The notes below the pieces were generated by a model. It made no database searches, had not been told where the DNA came from, and worked only from the letters and a program-made list of their open reading frames with translations. Below are positions 52,274-63,785 of a DNA stretch of 64,000 bases, piece by piece. The stretch lies in assembly GCA_004194705.1 (NCBI GenBank), contig SADC01000312.1:124001-188000 (forward strand). Direction: 5' to 3'. Made by a program: the position numbers and the translations under genes. This DNA is from Ditylenchus dipsaci (lineage: Eukaryota > Nematoda > Chromadorea > Rhabditida > Anguinidae). Each line of letters begins with the position of its first letter. Within the stretch, counting starts at the first letter, position 1.

Positions 52274-53833
52274 TAGAGATGGGCATTTGCTTTTGCCCAA
52301 TACCAATATTTTTTGGCACACTCTAGACCCAGTACCAATATTTCAAAGTTGTGGACCCCAATATATTGCCCAATACCAATATTTTTTCAAAAGTCTATTG
52401 TTTCACCAAAACATTAAAAAAAGTTCCTTATTCAGTCTAATCTCGATTTAGTAACACACTGGAACTTATTTTTTGGCCTAAAGAAACGAAAATTGATCCG
52501 TTTCGGTTTTTTATTAGGGTCACAAAATCAAAATTAAAATGTGCTCGGAAATCGAATAACCGAGCAATTTTTAAATTCAAGTTTGTACGAATCAAATTTT
52601 GGACGATCTGAATTTCGGACTAATTGATGTTGAGCTAACTGATTTTTGGACGAAAATTAACGGCATTGCACGAGCTGTCGAATATGGAGAAATAATTTGG
52701 AATAAATCTTGTTATGGTGTTGCAGAATTGTGGAAAAGATAAATAAATTTTGTCAAAAAAAATCACTCCTCAGTCAGAACTTCTAACATTACCGTATTTC
52801 CTCTAATAGAAGCCCCCCACCTATTATAAGCCCCCCCCCCCCCCCCTCTAATATAAGTCCCCCCCCTAGAGGTCATCCAAAATATAAAAGCCCGGAAGAA
52901 GCGTCTCTTTGTAGTGGTTGGTTAGAGATGCGCGCACTCACTTACCCTAGAGATGAATCCGAGCAAGACTCTTGACTCTCGAATTTACTGTCGGGGAATT
53001 TACCTAGAGCCAATTCGAACACTTTTAATAGGCCATAACCTAGGCCATCCGGAGGCTATCCTCAGACATTCTGCAAAGTTTTACTCTGAATGATATTTTA
53101 GCTACACAGTGGTGTTAATTCTTTCAAAAACAAGTTTATATAACTTATGAGAAAGGGTGAAACGAATTTGCTGCAAAATTAAGATGATTTGCTGTGAAAT
53201 TCCAATACGCACAAAATAAATGCAGGAAGAACGCCTCCGAGAGAAACGGTGTTTATATGAAAAAGTGGTTTTGTTGTTTAAACGCTGTTTTAACAATATT
53301 ATGTGAAAAATTAGAAGCGATCATAGGATGGCGAAAAAATTATGACTCAAAATTTTTCTCCGCGCCTTCGGTGCGGCGTGTTCAAAAATAAAAAGCCCTC
53401 CTCTAATACAAACCTCCCTTCTAATATAAGAACCCCCCTTGAGGGCATCCATAAAATAGAAGCCCGGGGCTTCTATTAGAGGAAATACGGTGGTTATTAT
53501 AAACACCAAAAAAATTTGGGTATAAGAGAGTCTTTTCGTTGAGTTTATTCTTTAAAATAAGACAATTTAAGTGAATCAATGAAAAAATAATAAATAAAAT
53601 TTGTTAAATGTCATCCATTAGGCCACAAAATGCGGAAATATGAGTAAAAATTTGAAATTTCTATTGGAAAAATTTCGTTATTTTTTAAAAATTTCGTCAC
53701 CCAATATCTTTATCAAATCCAATACCAATATTTTTGAAAGACACCAACCAATATCCCAATACCAATATTAACGCCTTTATTTGACTCAATACCCCAATAT
53801 ACCAATACCAATATATTGTTTTTCCCATCTCTA
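52274..53833. mobile_element. hAT-like element with CCAATACCAATATT repeats
   Basis: TAGAGATGGGCA and CCCATCTCTA are typical hAT ends, flanked by a perfect 8-bp duplication GTGCACAG (52266-52273, 53834-53841). Both ends repeat CCCAATACCAATATTTT in the same direct orientation. It contains the mariner-like MITE at 52792-53490. No transposase was found. Confidence 0.88.
52792..53490. mobile_element. TACCGTATT-type MITE nested in the hAT
   Basis: CCGTATTTCCTCTAATAGAAGC is mirrored by GCTTCTATTAGAGGAAATACGG. The flanks are TA on the left and TG on the right, so the target duplication is only partly kept. Inner AATATAAGCCCCCC units repeat near each end, and a half copy of the GTAAGT hairpin repeat lies at 52915-52990. 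Confidence 0.75.
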
Positions 53834-54289
53834 GTGCACAGGGTTTCAAAATTTAAATTTGTGTTCAGTAGAGAAATATGCGCGAAATTAAAATACTCAA
53901 AAAATCAGTGATTTACAATTGATTTTTTCTTTTGGATTACAGTGCTCAAGTTTATTCCTGTTTTTATGTCATAGTAAACATTAGGAAAGTCGCGTATTGT
54001 TCGAGCTTTGTAATGAGCCATCACTTGCTAACACAAAATAGCAAATATGGCGGTCACAAACGATTTTATTCAAAAAGGATGGCTCTGTTTTCTGATACAA
54101 GTCTTTAAAACAAAATTGTTAAAAAGATAGCCTATAAGTTTTGGCACTTATTGGATGGGGGCGGGTTTTTCACTTATTTAAAAATAGTGTTTAAACGACT
54201 CCTAAGTAATATTTATATGCTTAAAACGATAAGAAAGTCAATTTCTAACATTTTTCCACACAAAAAATGGTATTTTTGGAAAAAAATTT

Positions 54290-54490
54290 GACTTTTTGCC
54301 TTGGAGGACCAAGGCAAATTTCCTTGTATTAAGGTATTTTACCCCGTTTTGGTCACTGTAGCTCGGCAAAAGGAGCCACTATATGCATTTTTAATCAAGA
54401 GTCTATCTCGGAATTATGTCTAAGGTAAGTGAGTGCGCGCATCTCTAACCAACCAAGCCCCCTGCGCCCCCGAGGGGGCTTAATTAAAAT
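54290..54490. repeat. GCCTTGG motif and hairpin-repeat copy
   Basis: TTTGCCTTGGAGGACCAAGGCAAA (in two arms) at 54296-54319 is a small perfect hairpin of the recurrent motif. At 54417-54482 is ATGTCTAAGGTAAGTGAGTG with CGCATCTCTAACCAACCAAG, one arm of the dispersed hairpin repeat. Confidence 0.65.
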
Positions 54491-55196
54491 TAAGAAAACT
54501 TGAATTTCAGTCATTTTTTGAAGAATTTGCTTTTTTAAAACAGTCATATCTCAATACTTAGATTTTCAAAAACCATTCTGTAAAATGATTTTGAAGCTCT
54601 TGATCTGCGCTAGAATAAGTGCTGAGTTGTTGCTGCAGTAACAACCTAACAATTGACTGAACTTTTGACTAGTTCTAAAGATACCGGAGATAATTATTTT
54701 TTTAACTTGAAGCTCATTTCTTGAAGGCTAAAATCAACATTTTGTTGTGAAATTGTGAAATCTGAAATAGAGCGATGAAATAGGAGATTTTTCTATACCA
54801 AATGACTTATAATAGTATGGTAGAAATATTTCACATTGAAACAAAACCTTCATGAACAAAAACCGCACGATATTATGTTACAACCAATAGTCCACTTTGC
54901 TTTTCTTTGCGCTGCTGATAAAAGTCATCATCCAAGCAAATTGACAAAAAACAGCAGATATTTGTCTGTCATTTTTTTCTTGTCAGGACCAAATCGTTGT
55001 TTTCTCAAGTGTATATTATAGCAAGAGTAAAATAAAGGAGAGTGTAACTTCTGAAGTGTATACTATATCGAGTGTATACTATGCCGAGAGTATACCTTCT
55101 TGACTTTCTTTGCTGGCCAACCAAATACCGCTCAGGTGTATATTTTACCGAGATGTATACTATAGCGAGTGTATATTATAGCGAGAGTTGACTGTA

Positions 55197-56033
55197 TTGA
55201 CATTCCTAAAATATGATCCCAGCTGGTTCCGCCAATTTTCTTTAAGTTCAAGTGTCAAAAAGGGTCAGACTCATCTGGAGGCCGAACTTTTAAGGTTTCA
55301 CCATATGGGGACTTGACTGTAAAAATGATATAAAATAAAAAATACACAGGGTGACCAAAAAAAATTTAGGCAAAAATTTTTGGCCTATTTTTACATCTTT
55401 TTTTGAGTTTCCAGATCCACTATTTTGGAGATGGAAATTTGAAATTTTCGGGACGGCACGAAACAAAATTTGAATAAATTTTTGCAGACCGGACACCGGG
55501 AAGGGACAGGTTATCGAGCGGAATTTTGGGACGAGACGATGCTTGGAAATTCAACTAGACGGGGCGGAACTGTCCCATATCATCATTTTTTAAAACTTTT
55601 TTATAGGCGTAAAAACAAAATTAAGGTATGTTATAGGTTCTAAAAACAATAGAAAAGGCAAAAATGTGCCGGAATCACTCTGGTAGTCCCTTCGGTTTTG
55701 CTTCGTGGGGCATATGAATTTTGGGATGGGACAGGTGTCAAAAAGATTTCGGGCGGAATGCAGGACGATGCTTCAAAATTTGACCGGACTGGACAGAATT
55801 TTCCCGTCCCATTTCCATCTCTATTTTTTGTCTGCTGAGAACAAATATGGGAATTCTATATAGTAAATCGACTTTGCTTTACAAGATGGCATTCGCATAA
55901 TTTTTCGATACGACTTCACAGTGTGGTCGGTTCCTCTGTCAGATAAATGTCACTTTTCGAGAAATTTAGATCTGATAACTGTGTGATAATGAACAAGTTT
56001 GTAAAAGGCGAAAAATCGAGGCACTGAAACTGT
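55197..56033. other. Intergenic, no gene recognised
   Basis: Solo TACACAGGGTGACCAAAAAA at about 55345 and repeated GGACGGG/GGGACGGGAC-like pieces (55450-55560, 55720-55810) point to decayed transposon ends. No exon. Confidence 0.4.
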
Positions 56034-56035
56034 TA

Positions 56036-56202
56036 CAGTCAACTCTCGATTTAACGAACCCCTGGGGACCGAAAAAATGTTCGTTGAATCGAGAGCTTAT
56101 TTTAGTCATTTTATTTAATCGCTGGCCAAATAGGCACCGAAAAAAGGTTCGTTAAATCAAGAGTTTCGTTAAATCGGGTTTCGTTAAATCGAGAGTTGAC
56201 TG
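56036..56202. mobile_element. Pogo-like MITE, short perfect copy
   Basis: CAGTCAACTCTCGATTTAAC and GTTAAATCGAGAGTTGACTG are perfectly inverse, with TA on both sides (56034-56035, 56203-56204). TTCGTTAAATCGAG units are tandem at the right. At 167 bp it gives the cleanest consensus of the TIR. Confidence 0.9.
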
Positions 56203-56204
56203 TA

Positions 56205-57087
56205 GTGAATAAAGAAGTATTTTTTTATTTGCAAATTCAATCTGAAGTACACGTATTACTGCAAGTGCTTTCCACATTATGTAAAATAGCTGTTATCGCA
56301 GTCAGCACTGAATATTTAGACATTACAGGCTTGAGACTAGAAAATATTTTGTGCGATGTGTGTTTTTCGCTAGTATGCTAATAGAAACGTGTAATTAGAG
56401 CACAAAGTATGCTTTGTACTGTTTTGTTAACAAAGTGTTCGTATAAAACAAGTTCATCAACACATTAGAGAAGTCAGTTACACAAAAAATTTCTGTAGTA
56501 AAAGCTTTTATTTGTTAAATGATTGCAATGAAATATTTTTGTCAAATTAAGAAACGTACCCAGTTTTTTGCATTTATTCTAATAAAGTAAAACTCTTTTT
56601 TTTTAAATCTTGTTTTGGCGTTTTGTTTTCGACCCACTTTTTAGAGATTAATATTTTTTAATTTGTTACTCATCTTTCTGGCCAATAATTGAAACATAGC
56701 TTGCTTAAAAACGGTCTTCTAAGAAGAATTTGAACAAACAGGATGCCGCTTTATTTGAATGCAGGGGTGTCGGTCTCTTTTATGCGGGAAATAAATTTTT
56801 CATCATTCCTCCGCCATTTTTAATGCTAGTCATAAGATGATTGAATTTTCTGAAATTGCCTTACTTTTTCTTTAATGATTTTCTTTAAACGACCCTAGTA
56901 TCGAATCGTTAACAACTATTGTTGATCCAACAATTGCTTTTTAACAGAACTTTCACTTATCTCGTGGCTAGCATTCTAAAAATAAAATTATATCTTTAGC
57001 TGAAGACTGTATCAGTATCTTTTTTGGTATATGACAGTAGCGTCGATTTTTCTTAAAACACCCTAGTGTCGAATTTTCTAACAACTG
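56205..57087. other. Intergenic, nothing recognised
   Basis: AT-rich single-copy-looking DNA. The reading frame at 56196-56381 starts inside the preceding MITE and has no supporting signals. Confidence 0.4.
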
Positions 57088-57447
57088 CAGGGTGTCCCAA
57101 ATATTTTGGAACTTTCTTTTGGCCATAACTTTTCTCTAGTGCGATTTTTGAAATTCTGTAAACGCAGATCGATTCAGAATTTTATAAGAATTTTTGTAGT
57201 ATATAACTTGAAAACACAATTTTTGCTTGGTCCCCCTGTAGTTTGGGCCTTACCGATCCAGAAGCAACCCAGAGACAAGGACCCAAACCGCAAGGGGACC
57301 AAGCAAAAATCGTGTTTTTCAAGTTATATACCAAAAAAATTATTATGAAATTCTGAATCGATCTGCGTTCACAGAATTTCAAAAATCGCACTAGAGAAAA
57401 AGTTATGGCCAAAAGAAAAGTTCCAAAATATTTGGGACACCCTGTAT
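57088..57447. mobile_element. Palindromic element with CAGGGTGTCCCAAA ends
   Basis: CAGGGTGTCCCAAATATTTT is mirrored by AAAATATTTGGGACACCCTG over arms of about 155 bp. The inner parts meet at TTGCTTGGTCCCCCTG and its inverse. The ends resemble mariner-type CAGGGTGTCCCAAAA tips. A TG or TA lies outside. Confidence 0.8.
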
Positions 57448-57599
57448 TGATGAATAAACAAACCCATTCGAACAAAGTTTTACTATCTCATCATTAGCAT
57501 TCTGAAAAAGAACAAAAGTTATATGGTTAGCTAAATTTCTAAACAAAAAAGGCACAAAAAGCCTGTAAATACGGTAACTTAATAAAAAAAAAAGTGGCC

Positions 57600-58190
57600 T
57601 GGTGACCGATGAGGGCTAACAAGTACGGATCTCAATTCGCAGATTGTTTTATCATCAATTCGACATTTGCAAATATAACCCCTGCAGATGCGAAATATGC
57701 AGTTTGAAATTTGCGACTTTACATTTTCATTACGACATTGCCGATGCGACACTAACATTTGTAACATTTTGCAGCTTCAAATTTGTGTATTGTGATTTAC
57801 AGACTATACATTTGAAAAAGTTGTTTTCACATGTTGACATTTACAGATACGACAATTGCAGACGTGACACTTGCATACCGACATTAGTAGACGCGACTTT
57901 TGCAGACCCACATCACATAGCGACATTGGCAGCTCCACATTCGCAGATTCGACATTTGCAGACCCACATTTGCAGACGCGACATTTGCATACTTATATAT
58001 GTTGCAGTAACGAGAAACTTATTATTTTTTCATGGAGATAGCAAAAGCATGTCAAAAAATAGATGTAACTGTCTTCCTTCCCGTTAAAAAACCAATCTCG
58101 GTCTGCAAATGTCGCGTCTGCGGATGTGGATCTGCAAAATTCGGTCTGCAAAAGTCGGTCTGCGAATGTCGCATATGTAAAAATGGGTTT
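57600..58190. repeat. Degenerate GACATTTGCAGAC tandem with inverse arm
   Basis: Units like CGACATTTGCAGACC(CA) repeat from about 57640 to 57990. The inverse, TCTGCAAATGTCGCG, repeats at 58095-58180. The open frame at 57644-58087 is only this repeat. The MULE-like element at 58237 begins 46 bp after it. Confidence 0.75.
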
Positions 58191-58236
58191 GAAATTTGGT
58201 TCTGAAAATGCTGCTTCCTCAAATGAATAGTCTGTC

Positions 58237-59247
58237 GGGTCGCCCTGTTTCCCTCAAAGGACGTTTCCCCTCAAGGCCGTTCCCCTCAAAGGACGTTTCC
58301 CTCAAAGGACGTTTCCCCTCAAGGCCGTTTCCCCTCAAAGGACGTTTCCCCTCAAGGCCGTTTCCCTCAAAGGCCGTTTCCCCTCAAAGGCCGTTTCCCC
58401 TCAAAGGCCGTTTCCCTCAAAGGACGTTTCCCCTCAAGGCCGTTTCCCCTCAAGGCCGTTTCCCCTCAAAGGCCGTTTCCCCTCAAAGGCCGTTTCCCCT
58501 CAAAGGCCGTTTCCCCTCAAAGGACGTTTCCCTCAAAGGACGTTTCCCTCAAAGGACGTTTCCCCTCAAAGTTCCCCTGAAAGGCCGTTTCCCCTCAAAG
58601 AACGTTTCCCTCGAAGCTCCCTCAGATTCTTCTCCTTCTACCTGCCTGCCTTCGGCAGGCAACCTAATTCAATAGGAAGCCCCTTTAGGGGTACATGGTC
58701 TGGGATAAGGGCTGACCCTTTGGGGGTACATGGTCCGGGATAAGGGCCAACTCTTTATATACGAGCTCTATATTAGCATCCATCAGATTGCTAAATTTTC
58801 ATATTTAAAGTAAATATCGATTTTCAAAAAAAACACAGAAAAATGAATAAATACAAAATCGGACTTAAAAAAATGAACAGATACAGGCGGTGAAATGACC
58901 CGGCGGTGAAATGATACAGGCGGTGAAATGACCCGGCGGTGAAATGATACAGGCGGTGAAATGAGCTGGCGGTGAAAATGCGTGTTAACGGTAAAATCCA
59001 CGAATATCCTCCAAAACGTTTCTGATGATGTTCATGGCTGTCGATTGCTAGCGCACCTGAACAAAAAATATTAATAAAAACGAGAGTGCAAAAGCAGAGC
59101 GCAAAAAAGAAGAGCGAAAAAATTGACGCGCCACTTGCGCCACTCCAGATCGGTAACTCGAAGAAAATTGCAAAAAAAATTGAGGGGAACTTTGAGGGGA
59201 AACGTCCTTTGAGGGGAAACGTCCTTTGAGGGAAATGGGCGTGTCCC
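58237..59247. mobile_element. MULE-like element with CTCAAAGGACGTTTCCC repeats
   Basis: Left GGGTCGCCCTGTTTCCCTCA and right TGAGGGAAATGGGCGTGTCCC are inverse ends. The flanks are a perfect 9-bp duplication TAGTCTGTC (58228-58236, 59248-59256). The left array spans about 370 bp of CCTCAAAGGACGTTTCC / CCTCAAGGCCGTTTCC units; the right array has only about three inverse units. The interior has an AATGA-C-GGCGGTG tandem (58885-58980). The 159-codon ORF at 58196-58675 is the array. Confidence 0.9.
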
Positions 59248-59256
59248 TAGTCTGTC

Positions 59257-59949
59257 ATTGTCGGCTTACAACTTTACAGATTGCAAATTTTGGTCTAAAT
59301 TTGCATGATATGTAAAAGAAGTGTCTGAACAAGTCTAGATGTGAAATGTTGCAGCTGTTAATGTTGGAAAGTCAATGACGGTCATGTACTATCAATATGC
59401 AATTTTCCGTTTGCATATGTCGAGATGAAGATGACGGGCTGCAATAATTCAACGGCAAAATTGCACAAGCAAAAGTATCAACTGCTAAAATATATCTTCA
59501 AATGTCTTGTCTGTCTTTTCTAGTCCTCATCTGTCACCAGGCCAAAAAAATCAGATCGAAAATAAAAAACATTATGTTGTGTCTAGTCGACTCTCTGAAA
59601 AAAAACAGACCCTTCAGAGTTCGAGCTTTAGATGTTCTTGACTATCTCTAGAGAGATTTTTATAAAAATGGTGTGTTCGGGAGCGAGACTTGGGGTGTGT
59701 GTTTATGGAGGGAGAGAGTTTTTTTCGACAAGTCTATTTATAAAGGGTTCACTGCATTCACTGAAAATTGTTTAGTATTTTCTAGACCAATAATTTTAAA
59801 ATTTCGTAAGCTTTTTAGTGTTGAAGGTCAAAACTGCCATATATGAAATTTAAAGTGAAAGCTGTGAAGCTGCGCCGAAATTGATTTTTTTACTGGTTGC
59901 TTACCAAAACTATTTCGGCACTTTGATGTCTAAATTTTAGTTTTTAGCG
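59257..59949. other. Upstream region of the secreted protein gene
   Basis: No exon. It includes a short degenerate continuation of the GACATTTGCAGA repeat and single-copy AT-rich DNA. A GTGAAGCTGCGCCGAAATT block at about 59866 recurs at 60289 in the first large intron. Confidence 0.4.
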
Positions 59950-62900
59950 ATGATTTATTTTGATTTCTGGTTGGTCTTATTTTTGCTTGGTGTTTTCGCC
60001 AATACGCAAGTTAGTGGAGCACTAAGCACTTTTGGTCGCTCAGGAGAAATGGAAAATGACGAAGATGAAGGATTTCACAATCCAGATAATCCTCGACGCC
60101 CTATTGTGTACTATCACGATATAAATGGAGACATGTATGGCTTCAGTTTTGTTACTTTTACCACTAACTTGTTTTGTTTATTTTCCAAGTGTGCTAGATG
60201 GGCGTATGCAATACACTGAGACTTTTGATGTGAACTACCCACGCAACTGGCGCTATGGTAAATTATCTTAGTAGTTCTAGATTAGGCGTGTGAAGCTGCG
60301 CCAAAATTAAATTATTTTTAGTAATTGAATAAATTGGGTCTGGGAAGGACTTGTTCAGGGTTGAAATACTTTTCGACCCTGAAATGGCGCTTTTTCTGCC
60401 GGAAATGGCAAATTTTAAAAAGCTTTTATTCTCAGGGGTTTCCTCGTCATTTTTTAAATTTTTTTTGACCAACGTGTAGCCCAGAATCTCAGCTTTCTAA
60501 CAAGCTATTAACTGACTGAATGAAGTTTCAAAAAGTTGTAGAGAATGGTTTTTGAATGGACTACTTTTTGAAAAAATTTGCTTCATTAAAAGACTTTTTT
60601 CTCCAACTTTTCGAAACTTCATTCAGTCAGTTAATAGCTGCTTAGAAAGTTGAGATTCTGGGCTACACGTTGGTCGAAAAAAAATTAAAAAATAATAAGG
60701 AAACCTTATGAATAAAAGCTTTTTAAAATTTCCGGCAGGAAAAGTGCCATTTCCGGCAGAAAAAGCGCCATCTCAGGGTCGAAAAGTGTAACAACCCTTG
60801 TTTAGAGTGTGTAAATTTTTTTATAGTTTCAGATTTCAAAGTTTATTGCCTCTTGTTTTTTATTGCTCTGGTCCAGAAAATGGCAAAGACTCCCCAATTA
60901 CCAGTTTTGCTCGTTTTTTTGAATTGAAACAGTTTTGCAAAACACTGTAAATCCCGGTATAACAAACCACCATTTCAAAAAATTGGTTATATAAAGACTT
61001 TCAAATTAAAATTTTTGCCAAAAGAATGGTCACACGAGCATTCCTGGAGCTTCTGTTAATGCCTAATACTATTAATAATAATCCTTGCAACATTTTTTTG
61101 GCAATAACAACCAAGAACAACTAGCAAAAGACTTTTAAATAAATGAAGCAAATCAGTGTCACAGGCTGGAACTTTTCTGCCAGAACTTTTTGGTGTTGGG
61201 TATTGAGACTTGACTGTTATGAGACTTTAGGAAGCAAAGCCTATCTGGAGGTGTGTTTGGGAACTACTCACTCTGAAGTCATGTGCGATCAAGACAGCGG
61301 GTATGTCGAAGCTTTTTTTACATATTATTTTGAAGAAGATGGAATCTGTCCTTATTTTAGCAACCCATCCTTCACAATACTAAATGTCTTTAGTTGATTT
61401 GTTTTTTCCTTATTTTTTAAAATAAGGACGAATAAAAAGTTTCAAAATTTATTTTTTGTTGATTTCTCGAATTATTTTTCTATCTGGTAACAGAAAAGGC
61501 TCTAATTTAGAATTTAACCAATTTTAAATTTTCGGCATTATAATTAAAGTTTTTGTTTTGCCAGCATCGACGCAAAATGATCAAAATCAATCACTCAATA
61601 GATTGATCAAAAAACAATCAAAATTTCTGTATATTTATTTTTCATTCTTGCTTCGGTTATTTCTGTTTTTTTTTTATTCAACTGTGAGATTTCCAAACAG
61701 CTAGAAAAATGCAAACAATAGGTAATGTAAACATTTTAGCTTTAAGAAAAAATTATGTTTTTTTTCAAAACCTTATTCATACAAAAGCATGCACAAAAAG
61801 GTGTGCAAACGAATTTTTTTTACCTGTCCGTAAATATCATGCGACAGAGCAAGAAAAACTGCACCAGATAGTGCTTTGAAGTGGGCCAAAACAATCCTTT
61901 TAGAAAGTTAAGCAAACGTTCAAAAGTACACTCCAAAAATCATCTTCGTCTGAAACTTTAATTTCCCTGAGGAAACTTGAATTTCTGACATCGGATTCAT
62001 GTCCAGCATTGTCAATATACTTAAGAAAAGGCTTTTTAATTCTGACACTAACAGTCAAATTTGAAGTTCCGCTCGAGACAAAACATATTTGAATTTGAAT
62101 TTTTTCGAATTTCAAATAATTTGCATCTCGAGTGGAATTTGACATTTGACAGCGAGTGCCAGAACCAAAGGGTAGTTTCTCAAGTGAACTGATCACGATG
62201 AACAGGAATCCGATGTCAGAATTTCAGGTTTCATTACTGAATTTTTCCATTACATCTGTGTATTCAAATTTTAGCCTTATTGTGTGCTGGGCCAAACAAG
62301 ATGAATCAGTAGATGTTCCACATCCTCCAAGCCACCCTGATGCTCGTATAAATAATGTTCTAAAGACGTGTAATGGAATGCAAGGCCTTATGTTTACTAC
62401 ACAAAAGTCTGTTGATGGGACTAGTTCCAATTTCGCATAGACACTGTTTGGAACAACACGTACGTTTTACATTTACTGTCCTTTTTCATCAAAGACATTT
62501 AAGATATTTGTTCGACATTCCTGAAAGCAAAAAATGCTTCAACGTGTTCCTTTTTGGATTTCAACACTACCCTGGCACCTATAAACAGCTCCGCAAAGAA
62601 AAGTCAGAAAACTGGCGCCGAAAAAGAGACTCCGGCCCAAGGTGGACATCGGAAAATAGAATGGAAGCATCCCTTTCTAAATACATTGGTAAATTATTTG
62701 TCTATTTTAACTGTCCCTTAATAGAAACTTTATTTCCAAATAACCGTGAAACTCATAACAATCACCATCCTAATGGGCTCGTTTTTCAGCCTATAACAAT
62801 GATTTTGCATTGCTGTTTTTACGTTTTTTTTAAATTAATTTCTAATTTTATACACATTAGTTTCCTGACTTTTGCGTACAAACTTTTTTGACTGATTTTG

Positions 62901-63705
62901 CGACATCAAGCTTCAATATTTGCAGTTCATCAAATGCAGATCGCACGTTAGTGATTGTTGAATTTTCAAAAATGGCTTTACGGACGCTATATATGCGGAC
63001 AATTCAGGTGATCTGAATCTGGACTAATGACGCTGGGGTCACATTTGATTTCGCGATATTTCATTATTTTTCTCTGACTTTGTTAGACTTTTTGGAAAAA
63101 AGTTTTCACCATTTGATAGCTAAGATTTCAGGCTACAGAATGGTATTTTCCGGGCCAGGATTTGGAAAAGTGTTGGCCAACGCACCGGCTTTTTGGTGAA
63201 AAAACATCTTTTTTAAAAACCAAACCAAGCTTTTCACCAAAAAGACAGCCCCTAGGCTTACAATTTTTAAGTCCCGGCCCGGAAAATAACATATTGTAGA
63301 CTGAAATCTTAGCTATCAGATGGTTAAAACTTTTTGTAAATGTCTGAAAAAGTCAGAGAAAATGAATGAAATATCGCGAAATGAAATGTGACCCTACCCT
63401 TATGACTAACACAAACCCAAAAGCCATGAAATTTTAACTGCAATGCTATTTCAAATAAAAAATTAATGTGAAAAACATTTTAAGTTTTTTTACAAATAAA
63501 TTTCGAAATATTTATAGAAAGCCCAGATGGTCTTCCTGTTGAAGCAAGCCTAGATGCCAACAATCGAATAAAAAACAGTACAGGTGGTTCTGTAAGGCTA
63601 GCAGACCAAGAAATTCAAATGTGGGCGAGAACTAACAAATACCTGTTTACGGTCCCCTTCCTTGCAAGTGGGTCTGGTCCATGCTGCAATCTCAAAGCTA
63701 AATTA
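59950..63705 (+). CDS. Unrecognised secreted protein, multi-exon
   Basis: Exons with GT-AG borders: 59950-60134, 60190-60257, 61224-61300, about 62275-62436, about 62495-62688 and 63518-63705. Residues 1-24 are a signal peptide (MIYFDFWLVLFLLGVFANTQ). An acidic stretch (EMENDEDEGFHNPDNPRRP) follows, then IVLDGRMQYTETFDVNYPRN. Exon 3 reads LGSKAYLEVCLGTTHSEVMC. Later exons hold ALDWA-type text (IVCWAKQDESVDVPHPPSHP), KKCFNVFLFGFQHYPGTYKQ, and NRIKNSTGGSVRLADQEIQM with a CC pair. Phases agree at junctions 1-2, 3-4 and 5-6; the 2-3 and 4-5 joins are unresolved and an exon may be missing. The last part may continue with MGREVSKCYFEWQ before a stop at 63829. Three introns hold palindromic elements. 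The family is unknown. Confidence 0.55.
60352..60802. repeat. Large palindrome in intron 2 of the secreted gene
   Basis: GTTCAGGGTTGAAATACTTT...GCGCTTTTTCTGCCGG is mirrored by CCGGCAGAAAAAGCGCC...AAAAGTGTAACAACCCT. The core GTGTAGCCCAGAATCTCAGC and its inverse also sit in the 15190-15723 MULE-like element. Confidence 0.75.
61978..62222. repeat. Palindrome in intron 3 of the secreted gene
   Basis: CTGACATCGGATTCATGTCC...ATTTGAAGTTCCGCTCGAG is mirrored by CTCGAGTGGAATTTGACATT...AGGAATCCGATGTCAG. It shares its plan with 24140-24430 and 34463-34932. Confidence 0.7.
63030..63400. repeat. Palindromic MITE in the last large intron
   Basis: GGGTCACATTTGATTTCGCG...TTTGATAGCTAAGATTTCAG is mirrored by CTGAAATCTTAGCTATCAGA...CGCGAAATGAAATGTGACCC. 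The centre holds CTTTTTGGTGAAAA and its inverse TTTTCACCAAAAAG. Confidence 0.75.
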
Positions 63706-63785
63706 GTAAATTTTTTCTTTTAATTTTTTGTATTGGAGATGATTGTAATTAAGATGGGACGAGAAGTATCCAAATGTTATTTTGA

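Larger units (their letters stand above)
52248..55194. mobile_element. Pogo-like element split by a hAT
   Basis: CAGTCGCCTCTCGATATAGT at the left and AGCGAGAGTTGACTG at the right are inverse, TA on both sides (52246-52247, 55195-55196). The hAT at 52274-53833 is inserted 26 bp inside. The right part has tandem GTGTATACTATAGCGAG units. No transposase was recognised. Confidence 0.65.

Noticed and set aside
57644..58087. 147-codon cysteine/histidine-rich ORF, like a zinc finger
   Set aside because: Comes from the GACATTTGCAGAC tandem repeat.
58196..58675. 159-codon proline/arginine-rich open frame
   Set aside because: It is the minisatellite end of the 58237-59247 element; the frame stays open because the unit lacks stops.
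59022..59030. CTGATGA as a hammerhead core
   Set aside because: No GAAA partner and stems at the needed spacing.
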